From NCBI RefSeq assembly GCF_003387155.1, contig NZ_QUMT01000001.1:124001-188000 (forward strand): a stretch of DNA of 64,000 nucleotides, in the 5' to 3' direction. Shown piece after piece: positions 36,390-45,245 of the stretch (positions within the stretch are counted from its first letter, which is position 1; each line of letters starts with the position of its first letter). The stretch is from Roseateles depolymerans (lineage in GTDB: Bacteria; Pseudomonadota; Gammaproteobacteria; Burkholderiales; Burkholderiaceae_C). The notes beneath the pieces were generated by a model. That model saw only the letters and a list, made by a program, of their open reading frames with translations. It did not search any database and had not been told where the DNA came from. The position numbers and the translations under genes are program-made.

Positions 36390-37010
36390 ATGCCCGTGCG
36401 CGTCTGGCTGCTGGTCCTCCTGGCCTCAATGGCCCTGTCCTTCTCTGATGGCGCAGCGGCTGCCACCTTCCGCTGCACGTCGGGCACCGGGCAGGTGTAT
36501 TACTCGGATCGCCCCTGCGCCGGACCATCCGACGCTGCCAACGGCTCCACCAAGCTGGGCACCGCCGGCCCGGTGGACACGGGCCAGACCCAGAGCCGCT
36601 CCTACAGCTACACCCCGACGGTTCCGAAGCCGCCCGAGCACGCCAAGTACCTCACTGGTCCATGCGCCCAAATGGAAGAAGCCATCCGGACCGCACCCGT
36701 GCGAGGCATCCGCGGTGACACGCTGCGCAGTCTGTATGAGGACTACCGCACCCGCTGCGAGTTCCAGGTCCGTGACGCCCAGGAAAAGCTCTATGCGGAG
36801 CGGCGGGAGCAGGACCGCGCGCGCATCGAGCAGCGTCAGGCGGCCGCAGCGCAGCTCGCGGAGAGCCAGCGGGTGGACAACCAGTGCGCCAATATGCGGG
36901 CCGTCATCGCGGACAAGCGGGCCAATCTGGCGTCGCTGAACGACCGCCAGCGCGAACTGCTCCAGACCATGCAGGACAACTACAACCGCACCTGCCTTAA
37001 TCGGCACTGA
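36390..37010 (+). CDS. DUF4124 domain exported protein
   Basis: This 206-aa protein has a Sec signal peptide (MPVRVWLLVLLASMALSFSDGAAA), a DUF4124 domain (FRCTSGTGQVYYSDRPC) and a Gln/Arg-rich coiled-coil C-terminal half (EQDRARIEQRQAAAAQLAES). DUF4124 proteins are periplasmic and of unknown role. ATG 36390 is chosen because it begins the signal peptide; a TTG upstream is less likely. Confidence 0.85.
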   Translation: MPVRVWLLVLLASMALSFSDGAAAATFRCTSGTGQVYYSDRPCAGPSDAANGSTKLGTAGPVDTGQTQSRSYSYTPTVPKPPEHAKYLTGPCAQMEEAIRTAPVRGIRGDTLRSLYEDYRTRCEFQVRDAQEKLYAERREQDRARIEQRQAAAAQLAESQRVDNQCANMRAVIADKRANLASLNDRQRELLQTMQDNYNRTCLNRH

Positions 37011-37028
37011 TGCGGCACTGGTGCCCAA

Positions 37029-37058
37029 ATAAGAGCAATTCTCAACAACGGATAGAAT
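37029..37058 (+). promoter_or_regulatory. Possible Fur box and promoter of the TonB receptor operon
   Basis: AAGAGCAATTCTCAA (37031-37045) resembles half of a Fur box with GAG/CTC arms. TAGAAT (37053-37058) could be a -10 element. No convincing -35 is seen. The iron-uptake type genes downstream make Fur control plausible. Confidence 0.35.
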
Positions 37059-37145
37059 CGCCCGCCAAGGGGCTCAGCCAACCGTTGTGGCGGACTAGCC
37101 GGTGGCCCTGTCCACCCCACCGAGTCTGCTCTTCGAGAGTCCTCC

Positions 37146-39392
37146 ATGCAGTTGCGTTTGAATGCGCTGGCCTGGGCCAGCGTTTGTCTTTTTGGTCTGT
37201 CCTCCACCCAGGCGCAAACGGCACAGGCCGCGCCGACTGTGCCCACCACACCGGCTACAGCGGCCACACCGTCGGTTGAGCCGGGCGCCGCTGCCACCGA
37301 GGGCATCCCCGCCAACGGCCCCACCGCCCCAAGCGCCCAAACCGCCCAAACCGCCCAAACCGCCCAAACCGCCCAGACGCTGGGACAGGTCGTGGTCACA
37401 GCCACCCGGGGCGCCAAGGCGCTCGAGAAGATCCCCGGCGCCGTCAGCGTCATCAGCCGGCAGGAGATCGAGGCCCAGGGCCTAGTCAGCGAGGACCCCA
37501 GCGCCTTGCTCGCGTTGCAGATCCCCGGCTACGCGCCCTCGCGCCAGAAACTGAGCAACTTCGGCGAGGGGCTGCGCGGCCGCAATGCGCTGCTGCTGCT
37601 CGACGGCATTCCCCAGACCAATCCCCTGCGCCTGGGCGGACGGGAAGGCTATTTCGCCGATCCGATGATCGTCTCCCGCATCGAGGTGGTCTCCGGCGCA
37701 TCCGCGGCGCAAGGCATGGGCGCCACCGGCGGCATCATCAACACCATCACCCGCCGTCCGACCGAGCCGGGCACCCGCCAGACGGTCGAACTCAAATACG
37801 GCACCCAGTTCCATGGCGACACCGCCAACTGGAAGGCCGGCTACATGGTCGAGCACAAGAGTGACTTCGACGTGGTGGCCTACGTCGGCGCCCGGACGCA
37901 GGACATTGGCGTGGACGGTGCCGGTCGGGCGCTGGCCACCGAGTCCCTGCACCAATCGGCCGACGGCTTCCTCAAGATCGGCAAAGATTTCGGGCCTCAG
38001 CGCGTGCAGTTGATGCTGAACCGCTACCACGCTGATGGCTTTGACGACCGGGTGGATGTGCCCGGCAACCGCGCCACCGGCCAGCCCACCACCTCGGCTC
38101 GCGGCACATTGCCCTATGAGGCGCCGCGCAATGAGGTGCGGTCCGCCAGCCTGGAATGGACCCATTCGGATCTGGCGCAGGGGGCTGCCTCCGTGCAGCT
38201 CTTCAAGCAGAACTTCAGTGCCCGCTACAGCGGCGGCGTGATCACCACCTTCCAGGATGCGAGCATCGCGCCCGTCGGCACGCTGGTGGACCAGAGCGAA
38301 ATCAAGGCCGACAAATGGGGCGTGCGCGCCAGCTGGGTGCGTCCGGACCTGTGGACGCCGGGCCTGGAACTGACGCTGGGCACCGACTACCTGGACGACG
38401 AATCCCAGCAGCGGCTGACGCAGACCGGCCGCGTCTGGGTGCCGCCGATGGCCTACCGCAGCCTCGCGCCCTTCGGCCAGCTCGAATATGAGTGGGGCCC
38501 GTTCACCGTGCGCGGTGGCCTGCGCGACGAACACAGCCGCCTGCGGGTGGACGACTACAGCACCCTGGCCTATTACGGCAGCCGCGCGGTGCAAGGGGGC
38601 GAGCGCAGTGCCAGCAAGCTGGTGAAAAACCTTGGTGCGGTCTGGCGCTTCGGCCAGAGCGGCTGGTCGAGCTTCGTGTCGTACAACGAGGGCTTTGGAT
38701 CGCCGGACGTGGGCCTGATCCTGCGGGCGGTCAACACGGCGGGGCGCTCGGTCACCACGCTGGTGGACCTGCAGCCGATCCTGACCGACAACGTCGAGGC
38801 CGGGCTGGCCTGGCGCGGGGCACAGGGAAGCGTGTCTGCATCGGTCTACCGGTCGCATTCGGACCTGGGCAGTCAACTGGTGGTGAGCAATGGCATCGGC
38901 TCGCTGCAGCGCGTGCCGATCACCGTGCGCGGTTTCGAGATCAGCGGTGAATGGCGGCCCACGCGGGACTGGCAGCTCACCGGCAGCTATGCCTTGACCC
39001 GCGGACGGACCGCCAGCACCGCCGGCGGCGCGCTGGACCTGGACCTCGGCGCACGCTCGCAGGGTCCGGACAAGCTCGTGCTGGGCGCGCTCTGGCGTCT
39101 GGCGCCGGGCTGGCAGGCGCATTGGACCCAGTCGGTGTATTTCTCGCGGGACGCGAACGTGGGCAAGTTCTCCGGCAAGACGTCGCTGGAGGAACGCTTC
39201 AAGGGGTACACGGTGTCGGATGTCTCGGTGAGCTGGGATTCACCCTGGGGCCAACTGGGCGCCGGCATGGAGAACCTCTTTAACCGTCGCTACCTGACCT
39301 ACTACTCGCAGGCCAACTATTCGGGCACCAATGACGACTACTACGCCGGTCGCGGTCGTTCACTGACGCTCAGCTGGCGTCGAAGCTTCTAA
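37146..39392 (+). CDS. TonB-dependent outer-membrane receptor (siderophore/metal type)
   Basis: This 748-aa protein has a signal peptide cleaved after AQA, a low-complexity linker with four AQT repeats, a TonB-box-like region (TLGQVVVTATR), a plug domain (residues ~80-230: LRGRNALLLLDGIPQ, GASAAQGMGATGGIINTITRR) and a 22-strand barrel ending in an aromatic residue (SWRRSF). It takes up a ferric chelate or similar ligand using TonB energy. A PepSY-type membrane protein follows 9 bases later, as in many iron-uptake operons. Nothing in the sequence fixes the ligand. Confidence 0.93.
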   Translation: MQLRLNALAWASVCLFGLSSTQAQTAQAAPTVPTTPATAATPSVEPGAAATEGIPANGPTAPSAQTAQTAQTAQTAQTLGQVVVTATRGAKALEKIPGAVSVISRQEIEAQGLVSEDPSALLALQIPGYAPSRQKLSNFGEGLRGRNALLLLDGIPQTNPLRLGGREGYFADPMIVSRIEVVSGASAAQGMGATGGIINTITRRPTEPGTRQTVELKYGTQFHGDTANWKAGYMVEHKSDFDVVAYVGARTQDIGVDGAGRALATESLHQSADGFLKIGKDFGPQRVQLMLNRYHADGFDDRVDVPGNRATGQPTTSARGTLPYEAPRNEVRSASLEWTHSDLAQGAASVQLFKQNFSARYSGGVITTFQDASIAPVGTLVDQSEIKADKWGVRASWVRPDLWTPGLELTLGTDYLDDESQQRLTQTGRVWVPPMAYRSLAPFGQLEYEWGPFTVRGGLRDEHSRLRVDDYSTLAYYGSRAVQGGERSASKLVKNLGAVWRFGQSGWSSFVSYNEGFGSPDVGLILRAVNTAGRSVTTLVDLQPILTDNVEAGLAWRGAQGSVSASVYRSHSDLGSQLVVSNGIGSLQRVPITVRGFEISGEWRPTRDWQLTGSYALTRGRTASTAGGALDLDLGARSQGPDKLVLGALWRLAPGWQAHWTQSVYFSRDANVGKFSGKTSLEERFKGYTVSDVSVSWDSPWGQLGAGMENLFNRRYLTYYSQANYSGTNDDYYAGRGRSLTLSWRRSF
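37335..37379 (+). repeat. In-frame 9-base tandem repeat (GCCCAAACC) inside the TonB receptor
   Basis: Four perfect units (37335-37370) plus one diverged unit encode repeated Ala-Gln-Thr in the linker before the plug. Since 9 is divisible by 3, slippage would change the linker length but not the reading frame. Confidence 0.85.
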
Positions 39393-39401
39393 GGAGACGG
39401 T

Positions 39402-40643
39402 GTGTTGCGCAAGGGATTGAGCTGGCTGCATCGCTGGGTGTCGCTGATGGCGGGACTGGTGCTGGTGGTGCTGGGCCTGAGCGGCAGTCTGCTGGTCTGG
39501 CAGGCGGAGCTCGATGCGGCGCTCAATCCTGGCTGGTTCCGTGCGCTGCCGACGTGTGATGGGGCCGGTGTCGCAGGCACTGCCCAGGACCGTCCCGTGG
39601 CCCGTGTGCTGGCCTTGCTCGCGCAAGCGGCTCCAGGTCGCCAGGCCGGCATCGTCGTGGCACCGCATGAAGCGGGAGCGGCCTATCAGGTGTGGGAACG
39701 CCGCGACCGGCAAGGCGTGCGTCGCGAGCATTTCATCGACCCCACCTGCGGACGGTATCTGGGCTTTCGCGACCGCGGGCTCGTGCGATGGGACGCTGCC
39801 CACTTCGTGCCGACGGTCTATGAACTGCACCGCTATTTCTGGAGTGGCGAGAGCGGTGCCACCGTGGCGGGGACCGGCGGACTGGTGCTGTTCGGACTTG
39901 GCCTGACCGGCCTTGTGCTGGCCTGGCCGCGGCAGGCGCTGCGCTGGGCATCGTGGCGCCGTGTGCTGACCATCCGGTGGGACTCAGCACCCGCGCGGCG
40001 CTGGTACGACGTGCACCGCACCGTGGGGCTTTGGCTGCTGCCGGTGCTGCTGCTGATCAGCCTGACCGGCGCCGCGCTGGTGTTTGGCAACACGGCACGT
40101 GCGTGGGTCGCTGCCGTGCTGCCAACGCAGGCGGATGTCCGCATGGCTCGTGCCAAGACGACCTCCAAGGCCACGCCCGACACGACACCCAGCACGATCT
40201 CAAAGGCCGACAAGACCGACAAGCCGGACACCCGCCTAAACGACCAGGCCTCCCCGGACGACTGGGTGGACATGGCGCAGCAGCAGTTTCCTGCCGCGCG
40301 CTGGAGCCGCGTGACGATGCCGGTCGGCAATGGTCCTGTGGAAGTGAGGCTGCTGCAGCCCGGAGAACCACGCGCCGACACGGGCAACACCCGCGTCCGG
40401 CTGAGTCCTCAAGGCGTCGTGCTGAATCGCTACGACCCACTGAACGCGCCCGCCGGCAATGTGCTGCTGAACTGGCTGTTCCCGTTGCACAGTGCCGAAG
40501 CGTTTGGCGCGGTGCTGCGCGTGGTGTGGAGTGTGTTCGGACTGCTGCCCACGCTGCTGCTGGGCACGGGCCTGTGGCTGTGGTGGCGACGCCGCCGGGC
40601 GGTGGCCCGGGCGCGGCCCGACGCGGCATTGCGCGCAGCCTGA
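39402..40643 (+). CDS. PepSY-associated membrane protein (iron-uptake reductase type)
   Basis: This 413-aa protein has four hydrophobic segments (about 12-34, 155-177, 201-224 and 365-390) and conserved His residues (WLHRW near the start, ELHRYFW, YDVHRTVG), as in PepSY_TM proteins. Such proteins are encoded beside TonB receptors and are thought to help release iron by ferric reduction. GTG 39402 follows GGAGACG closely. The gene is co-transcribed with the receptor. Confidence 0.85.
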   Translation: MLRKGLSWLHRWVSLMAGLVLVVLGLSGSLLVWQAELDAALNPGWFRALPTCDGAGVAGTAQDRPVARVLALLAQAAPGRQAGIVVAPHEAGAAYQVWERRDRQGVRREHFIDPTCGRYLGFRDRGLVRWDAAHFVPTVYELHRYFWSGESGATVAGTGGLVLFGLGLTGLVLAWPRQALRWASWRRVLTIRWDSAPARRWYDVHRTVGLWLLPVLLLISLTGAALVFGNTARAWVAAVLPTQADVRMARAKTTSKATPDTTPSTISKADKTDKPDTRLNDQASPDDWVDMAQQQFPAARWSRVTMPVGNGPVEVRLLQPGEPRADTGNTRVRLSPQGVVLNRYDPLNAPAGNVLLNWLFPLHSAEAFGAVLRVVWSVFGLLPTLLLGTGLWLWWRRRRAVARARPDAALRAA

Positions 40644-40690
40644 TCGTCACCGCCGGGGCGCCCGGCTTGCGTGCGCCCTGGCTCAATCCA

Positions 40691-40906
40691 TCAGTGGCGA
40701 CGCGCCCAGTTCGCCCCTTCGGTGGTGGCGTAACGCAGGGCCGAAGCCGACGACGGGAATTGGTGGGTGAAACGCCAGACGCGATCGGTGCTGGACGCGC
40801 CAGAGCCGGATCGAATCGAGACTGACGCGACGAAGTGGCCTTCAGTGGCGGCGTGGCTCATGGGGGAGACGGTATAGCGTCCCACGGCAAGATTCTTGTG
40901 TTGCAT
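40691..40906 (-). CDS. Small conserved-looking protein downstream of the cold-shock gene
   Basis: This 71-aa protein is encoded 50 bases after the cold-shock gene on the same strand. Its final part (FTHQFPSSASALRYATTEGANWA) matches the F...A..YA...G..W pattern of small proteins found next to csp genes in Burkholderiales. It lies in a possible csp operon and is likely expressed on cold shock. Its start is uncertain because no clear ribosome site precedes it. Confidence 0.6.
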   Translation of the reverse strand: MQHKNLAVGRYTVSPMSHAATEGHFVASVSIRSGSGASSTDRVWRFTHQFPSSASALRYATTEGANWARRH

Positions 40907-40958
40907 ATTGTTCTTGTAAGAGAAAGAGAAGAGAGAGGGCCGACCTGCGGCCCCGGCG

Positions 40959-41174
40959 TCACAAGACGCGGATGTTGGTCGCTTGCAGGCCCTTGAGGCC
41001 GTTCTTCGATTCGAATTCAACCTGCGCGCCTTCGGCGAGGCTGCGACGGGCATCGTCGCTGCGGATTTCGCTGTGGTGGGCGAACAGGTCCTTGGAGCCG
41101 TCAGACGGGCTGATGAAGCCAAAGCCCTTGTCGTCGCTGAACCATTTCACGGTGCCGGTTTGCTTGGTGGTCAT
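40959..41174 (-). CDS. Cold-shock protein, CspA family
   Basis: This 71-aa single cold-shock domain has KWFSDDKGFGFI (RNP1) and LFAHH (RNP2; usually VFVHF). It binds single-stranded RNA and DNA and melts RNA structure in the cold. The start at 41174 (MTTKQTGTVKWF) is set by the family. The preceding ~200 bases hold no gene and could be the long structured leader usual for csp genes. Confidence 0.94.
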   Translation of the reverse strand: MTTKQTGTVKWFSDDKGFGFISPSDGSKDLFAHHSEIRSDDARRSLAEGAQVEFESKNGLKGLQATNIRVL

Positions 41175-41441
41175 GATGTGTCCTTGAAGGATGAACGAAA
41201 GTTCCCGGCATGCGGACGCACACAGGGTAAGACACACGCAAGAACTGACAGCGGGGGGTGATGCTGAAGCGAGCCGCTCGCAGGAAGGGGTCTTGGGGAG
41301 ACCAGCGGGGCCGCAGAAAAAGACCTCAGAGGAAAGGTCTTGGGCGAATCTATGGAGCCGACTCTAACACGTGAGCTGCGGCAAGCAGGTGACCTTTTGT
41401 GAAAAGGGCCATTGCCGGTGCAATGCCACGGCGCGCGGCGC

Positions 41442-41705
41442 TCAGGCCAGCAGGGGATGCTCTGGACCGTCCTGCGCGATCCAGCCGTTGGCGCCGCGAT
41501 CAGGGTCCAGCGCCAACTGGATGGCGTGCGCGGCGCCCGCCATGTCCGCGGCAGACGCGTGCACGTAGAGCTCACGCCGCTGCGATGGCTCCGGCCTTTG
41601 GAAGACGATGTCCCCGACCCGCTGGCCGGCACGTCCCACCGACACCTGGTCGAACGACGTGATGCGGAGCCCGCGAAGGCTCGCCAGGTGAATGCGGATC
41701 AGCAT
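41442..41705 (-). CDS. Hypothetical small protein
   Basis: This 87-aa protein is not recognised. ATG 41705 is preceded by GCGAGGTC, a fair ribosome site. It has no signal peptide or membrane segment; it holds a beta-type N-terminus (MLIRIHLASLRGLRI) and an Ala-rich helix with a Trp. It is likely real but could be an overprediction. 41706-41941 holds no gene. Confidence 0.5.
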   Translation of the reverse strand: MLIRIHLASLRGLRITSFDQVSVGRAGQRVGDIVFQRPEPSQRRELYVHASAADMAGAAHAIQLALDPDRGANGWIAQDGPEHPLLA

Positions 41706-41941
41706 GCTGACCTCGCGCGGGACTGGATGAGTGACGGCATGTCCCGATTCCTTGTAGGTCTGGCCATGACATATGGCCAGAACAGAGGCGCCAAGCGATC
41801 AAGGCGAGCACGCTGGGACGCTCAACAAAGGTGAGAGCGCACCAAGGACGTCGGGTTGACAACCTCACGGTCTATGCGTGCATCGTACGCCTTGAACCCG
41901 GCAGGCCAGGAAGTATTTGCGGTCGGAGTCCCCTCATCCTG

Positions 41942-44242
41942 TCAGCGGAAGCGGCTGAGCCGCAGATCGCCGGCAGCGCCATCGCCCGCACCGTCCACGT
42001 CGTCTTGCGGCGGCGCCACCAGGGCGACCGCCTGCGCATGCAGCTCGGGCAGCAAGCGCAGGCTCAGCGCGAGCTGGGCCTGGACCAGACGCAAGGTGTC
42101 AGCGCCTGGCTCGGAAGCCGATGCCGGCGTCATCAGGGCGGTCATCAGATCCTGCGGCAGGTCCAGATCTTGCGCCACGCCGGGCGGCTGCGCCTCGAGC
42201 GCGTTGGCCATCGATTCCAGTGTCGTGACCAGCAGGTGAGCGGCCCGAGATGGGGCGGCCTCGTCCGACAGCGCCAGCCGCTGGTTGCGATGCGCGCCGA
42301 GTGCCGAGAGATAGTTCAGCAGCGTGTGCGACAGCACCAGAAACCGCATGCCCTGCGGCGCCAGCATCCGCGCGCGCGCCGGCTCCAGCCGCATGGCCGC
42401 CAGCGCGCGGGACAGGGCGCCGTCCGCCAGATGGGCATTGCGGCGGGCCAGGCGGTAGGCCAGGTGGTCCCGCTTGCCCGACTGGTACTGCGCCATGATC
42501 TCGCGCAGGTACTGGGCCTGGGCGCGCGCCGCCTGCCCCGCCAACCGGTGCAGTTGATGGGACTGCCAGCTCGGCAGGATCAGCCAGACCGCCAGCCCTG
42601 CAATCACGCTGCCCGCGACCGTATCCAGCAGGCGGGGCAGGATCAGCCCGAAACCGTCGCCGGCCTGGTTGAAGGACAACAGCACCAGCGAGGTGATCGC
42701 CGCCGTGGCCAGCGTGTAGCGGGTGTGGCGGGTGGCAAAGAACACCACGCCGGCGGCCACGGTGAATCCCGCTTGCAGCAGCAGGTCGGGGAACAGGCGC
42801 AGCAGCGCCCATCCCACCACCAGCCCCAGCACCGTGCCGCTGATGCGCTGCGCCAATCGGGTGAGGGTGGCGCCGTACTGGGGCTGGCAGACAAACACGA
42901 TGGTCAGCAGGATCCAGAAGCCGTGGCTGTCGCCAGTACTGAGCATGACCGCATAACCGGCCGTCAGTGCCACCGCCAGACGCAGCGCATGACGCAGCAG
43001 CGGGGCGCTCCAGTTCCATTGGGCGCGCAGCCGCTGCCAGGCTTCGGAGAGGCTGCGGGGATCGCGGTCCAGCAGGGTCGTGTCGGCGGACTGTTCGGGG
43101 GGCTGGAGGGCGCTGGAGAGCGAGCGGTCCAGCGCGCTCAGGTTGGCGGCCAGGCCGCGCAGGGCCGCGAGCCCTCGCGCTCGACCTTCGGTCCAGGGGC
43201 CGGGCGTCTGTTCCACATGGCGCAGCGCCTCATGCAGATCTTCGATCGCGTGCGCCGTCGTGCCGTGCCGTTTCCATGGCGGCTGCCGCCGGATGTGGCG
43301 GGCCAGGCTGCGGCAGTCCCGCCCGAGCAGCGCCAACAGCCGCTGGCAACGGTAGAGCACGTCGCTGTGGAAGAACTGCTGGGACAGGACTTCGTAATGC
43401 TCGTGGGAGGAACTGGTGCGTTCGTGCACGTCCTGCGCCACCAAGTAGGCCTGCATCGCTTCCCGCAACCAGGGCGCGGGTGTGCCGGCACCGCTGCGGC
43501 TGAACAGCGCTTCCTTGCAGCGGCTCAGGGCGTCCACCACGCGGCCGCTCTGCAGGGCCAGCGCCACGCGACGTCCTTCCAGATCGGCGCCGCGCACGGG
43601 TTCGAGCAGGCCGGACTTGAGGCGCAGATATTCGCCCAGGCTTTCATAGACGGCGGCCAGGTGCTGGCGCACGGGCGGCGTCGGCAGCAGCGCGGCCCAC
43701 AGGACGGAGATGGCCCCATACCAGGCGGCGCCCAGCAGCAGGAAGGCGATGGCTTCGACCGCATGGGGCTTGGACGACAGCGACGCATAGATGGCCAGCA
43801 CCAGCGTGGCGAAGGCCATGGTGCGATAGCGCTCGCCGAGTGCGCCGAGCAGGGTCAGGCCGACGGCGGCGGCCGCCAGCAGGCCCCCGAGCAGCCACGG
43901 GTGCCCCAGGCTCGCCTGAACGGCCAGCGCCATGACAGCAAAGCACAGCAGCGTGATGACCTGCACCCGCAGCCGGCCCTGCCAGCTGTCATCGGTCTCC
44001 GCCAGCGCACTGGCAATCACGCCCAGCAGCAGCGGCAAGGCGGCGGACATCCGCCCCGCCCACCAGCAGCCGGCCATGACGCAGGCCAGGGCCAGCAAGG
44101 CGCGCAAGCTGCCGGACACGGCTTCCCGTTGCCACAGTTGGTAGGCCCACTGTCCCCATCCCCGCACTTCGCCTGCACTCAGCACTGTCTTACCTTTCCT
44201 GGCCTGTCTGACCCCTCTGACGCCCGGGCCTCCAGAAAGCAA
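41942..44242 (-). CDS. FUSC family inner-membrane protein (YccS/YhfK-like)
   Basis: This 766-aa protein has two blocks of hydrophobic segments (about residues 40-170 and 420-540), each followed by a helical cytoplasmic part. This is the duplicated FUSC layout of YccS/YhfK and AaeB-type exporters. Family members are believed to export aromatic acids or similar compounds. Upstream GTG codons near VLSAGEVRGWG may be the true start because the first ~20 residues look non-coding. The gene is monocistronic. Confidence 0.88.
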   Translation of the reverse strand: MLSGGPGVRGVRQARKGKTVLSAGEVRGWGQWAYQLWQREAVSGSLRALLALACVMAGCWWAGRMSAALPLLLGVIASALAETDDSWQGRLRVQVITLLCFAVMALAVQASLGHPWLLGGLLAAAAVGLTLLGALGERYRTMAFATLVLAIYASLSSKPHAVEAIAFLLLGAAWYGAISVLWAALLPTPPVRQHLAAVYESLGEYLRLKSGLLEPVRGADLEGRRVALALQSGRVVDALSRCKEALFSRSGAGTPAPWLREAMQAYLVAQDVHERTSSSHEHYEVLSQQFFHSDVLYRCQRLLALLGRDCRSLARHIRRQPPWKRHGTTAHAIEDLHEALRHVEQTPGPWTEGRARGLAALRGLAANLSALDRSLSSALQPPEQSADTTLLDRDPRSLSEAWQRLRAQWNWSAPLLRHALRLAVALTAGYAVMLSTGDSHGFWILLTIVFVCQPQYGATLTRLAQRISGTVLGLVVGWALLRLFPDLLLQAGFTVAAGVVFFATRHTRYTLATAAITSLVLLSFNQAGDGFGLILPRLLDTVAGSVIAGLAVWLILPSWQSHQLHRLAGQAARAQAQYLREIMAQYQSGKRDHLAYRLARRNAHLADGALSRALAAMRLEPARARMLAPQGMRFLVLSHTLLNYLSALGAHRNQRLALSDEAAPSRAAHLLVTTLESMANALEAQPPGVAQDLDLPQDLMTALMTPASASEPGADTLRLVQAQLALSLRLLPELHAQAVALVAPPQDDVDGAGDGAAGDLRLSRFR

Positions 44243-44390
44243 GTATCAAGCCGACAAGGTGGCCTACGGTGCAAGTGCCGACAAATTCGTCACGCCGATG
44301 CACGGCGTCGGTGTGAAAGGATGGATCGACAAGGCATGCCGGACGTCGAAGCATTCTTGAACGAAGCGTTCACCAGATGCTGCATGTGAG

Positions 44391-45245
44391 TCATGCTGTG
44401 GACAGCGCTTCCTCCACATGCCGCGGCAACTCCAGCCCCGGCCCTTCCACCGCCTTCACGCGCACCAGCGGTGCATAGTCCGAGGTCACATCGCCGAAGA
44501 GCATGGCATAAGGCACATCCGCTGCGTCGCGGCCGGTGCCGATGCGCAGATAGCCCATGGGAATGCCCAGGCCCGACGGGTCGAACACATACCAGCGCTG
44601 GCCCAGCCACACTTCCACGTAGGCATGAAAGTCCATCGGCTTGCCCGCGTCCGCCCCGAAGTCCGTGCCGGTCACATAGCGGGCCGGAATGCTCAAGGCG
44701 CGGCACAGGGCGATCATCACGTGGGCAAAGTCCCGGCACACCCCCACGCGATCGGTCAGCGTCTCTACCGCGGAGGTGCGGGTGGTCGAGCCGCTGCTGG
44801 CATAACGCAGCTTCTTGCGCACCCAGTCCCGCACCGCCACGACCCGCGCATAACCCGAAGGCAGGTGGCCGAAAGTTGCCTCCGCAAAATTGATCAGCCG
44901 GTCCGACTCGCAATAGCGGCTCGGCATGAGGTAGAGCAGCACGTCGTGCGGCAGGCCGGCCACATCCGCTTCCGCCAGCGGGGACGTTGGCTCCAGCACG
45001 GGCTGGGCTGCTACCTCCGCCTCATAGGTCAGGTGGAACCGCCCCGCCGGCGCCTTCACGCTGATCAGCCGGTTCGACGACCCGGGCACCTCCCGCTCAT
45101 GCCAGGTCGAGCCGGGCGTCAGCTCCATGCGTTCCTGCGCCACCTGTTGAAGTGCCGTGACCGCCGGCTGCACGTTGAACAGCAGGCTGGCCCGGGCATC
45201 CTTCACCAGATAGTCCAGCTCGAAGTGCAGTTGCATCCGGATCAT
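44391..45245 (-). CDS. Transglutaminase family protein
   Basis: This 284-aa protein has the transglutaminase core: Cys in VGVCRDFAHV, His in DFHAYVEVWL and Asp in VFDPSG, plus the N-terminal beta-domain (LISVKAPAGRFHLTYEAEV). The family forms or breaks amide bonds; bacterial members often occur with a zinc peptidase or alpha-E/ATP-grasp genes. The start at 45245 overlaps the upstream stop (ATGA), proving co-translation with the metallopeptidase gene. Confidence 0.9.
   Translation of the reverse strand: MIRMQLHFELDYLVKDARASLLFNVQPAVTALQQVAQERMELTPGSTWHEREVPGSSNRLISVKAPAGRFHLTYEAEVAAQPVLEPTSPLAEADVAGLPHDVLLYLMPSRYCESDRLINFAEATFGHLPSGYARVVAVRDWVRKKLRYASSGSTTRTSAVETLTDRVGVCRDFAHVMIALCRALSIPARYVTGTDFGADAGKPMDFHAYVEVWLGQRWYVFDPSGLGIPMGYLRIGTGRDAADVPYAMLFGDVTSDYAPLVRVKAVEGPGLELPRHVEEALSTA

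Noticed and set aside
37335-37379. Tandem units considered as a CRISPR array
   Set aside because: Units are contiguous, 9 bases long and in frame within a gene, with no spacers; no CRISPR array is seen anywhere in the window.
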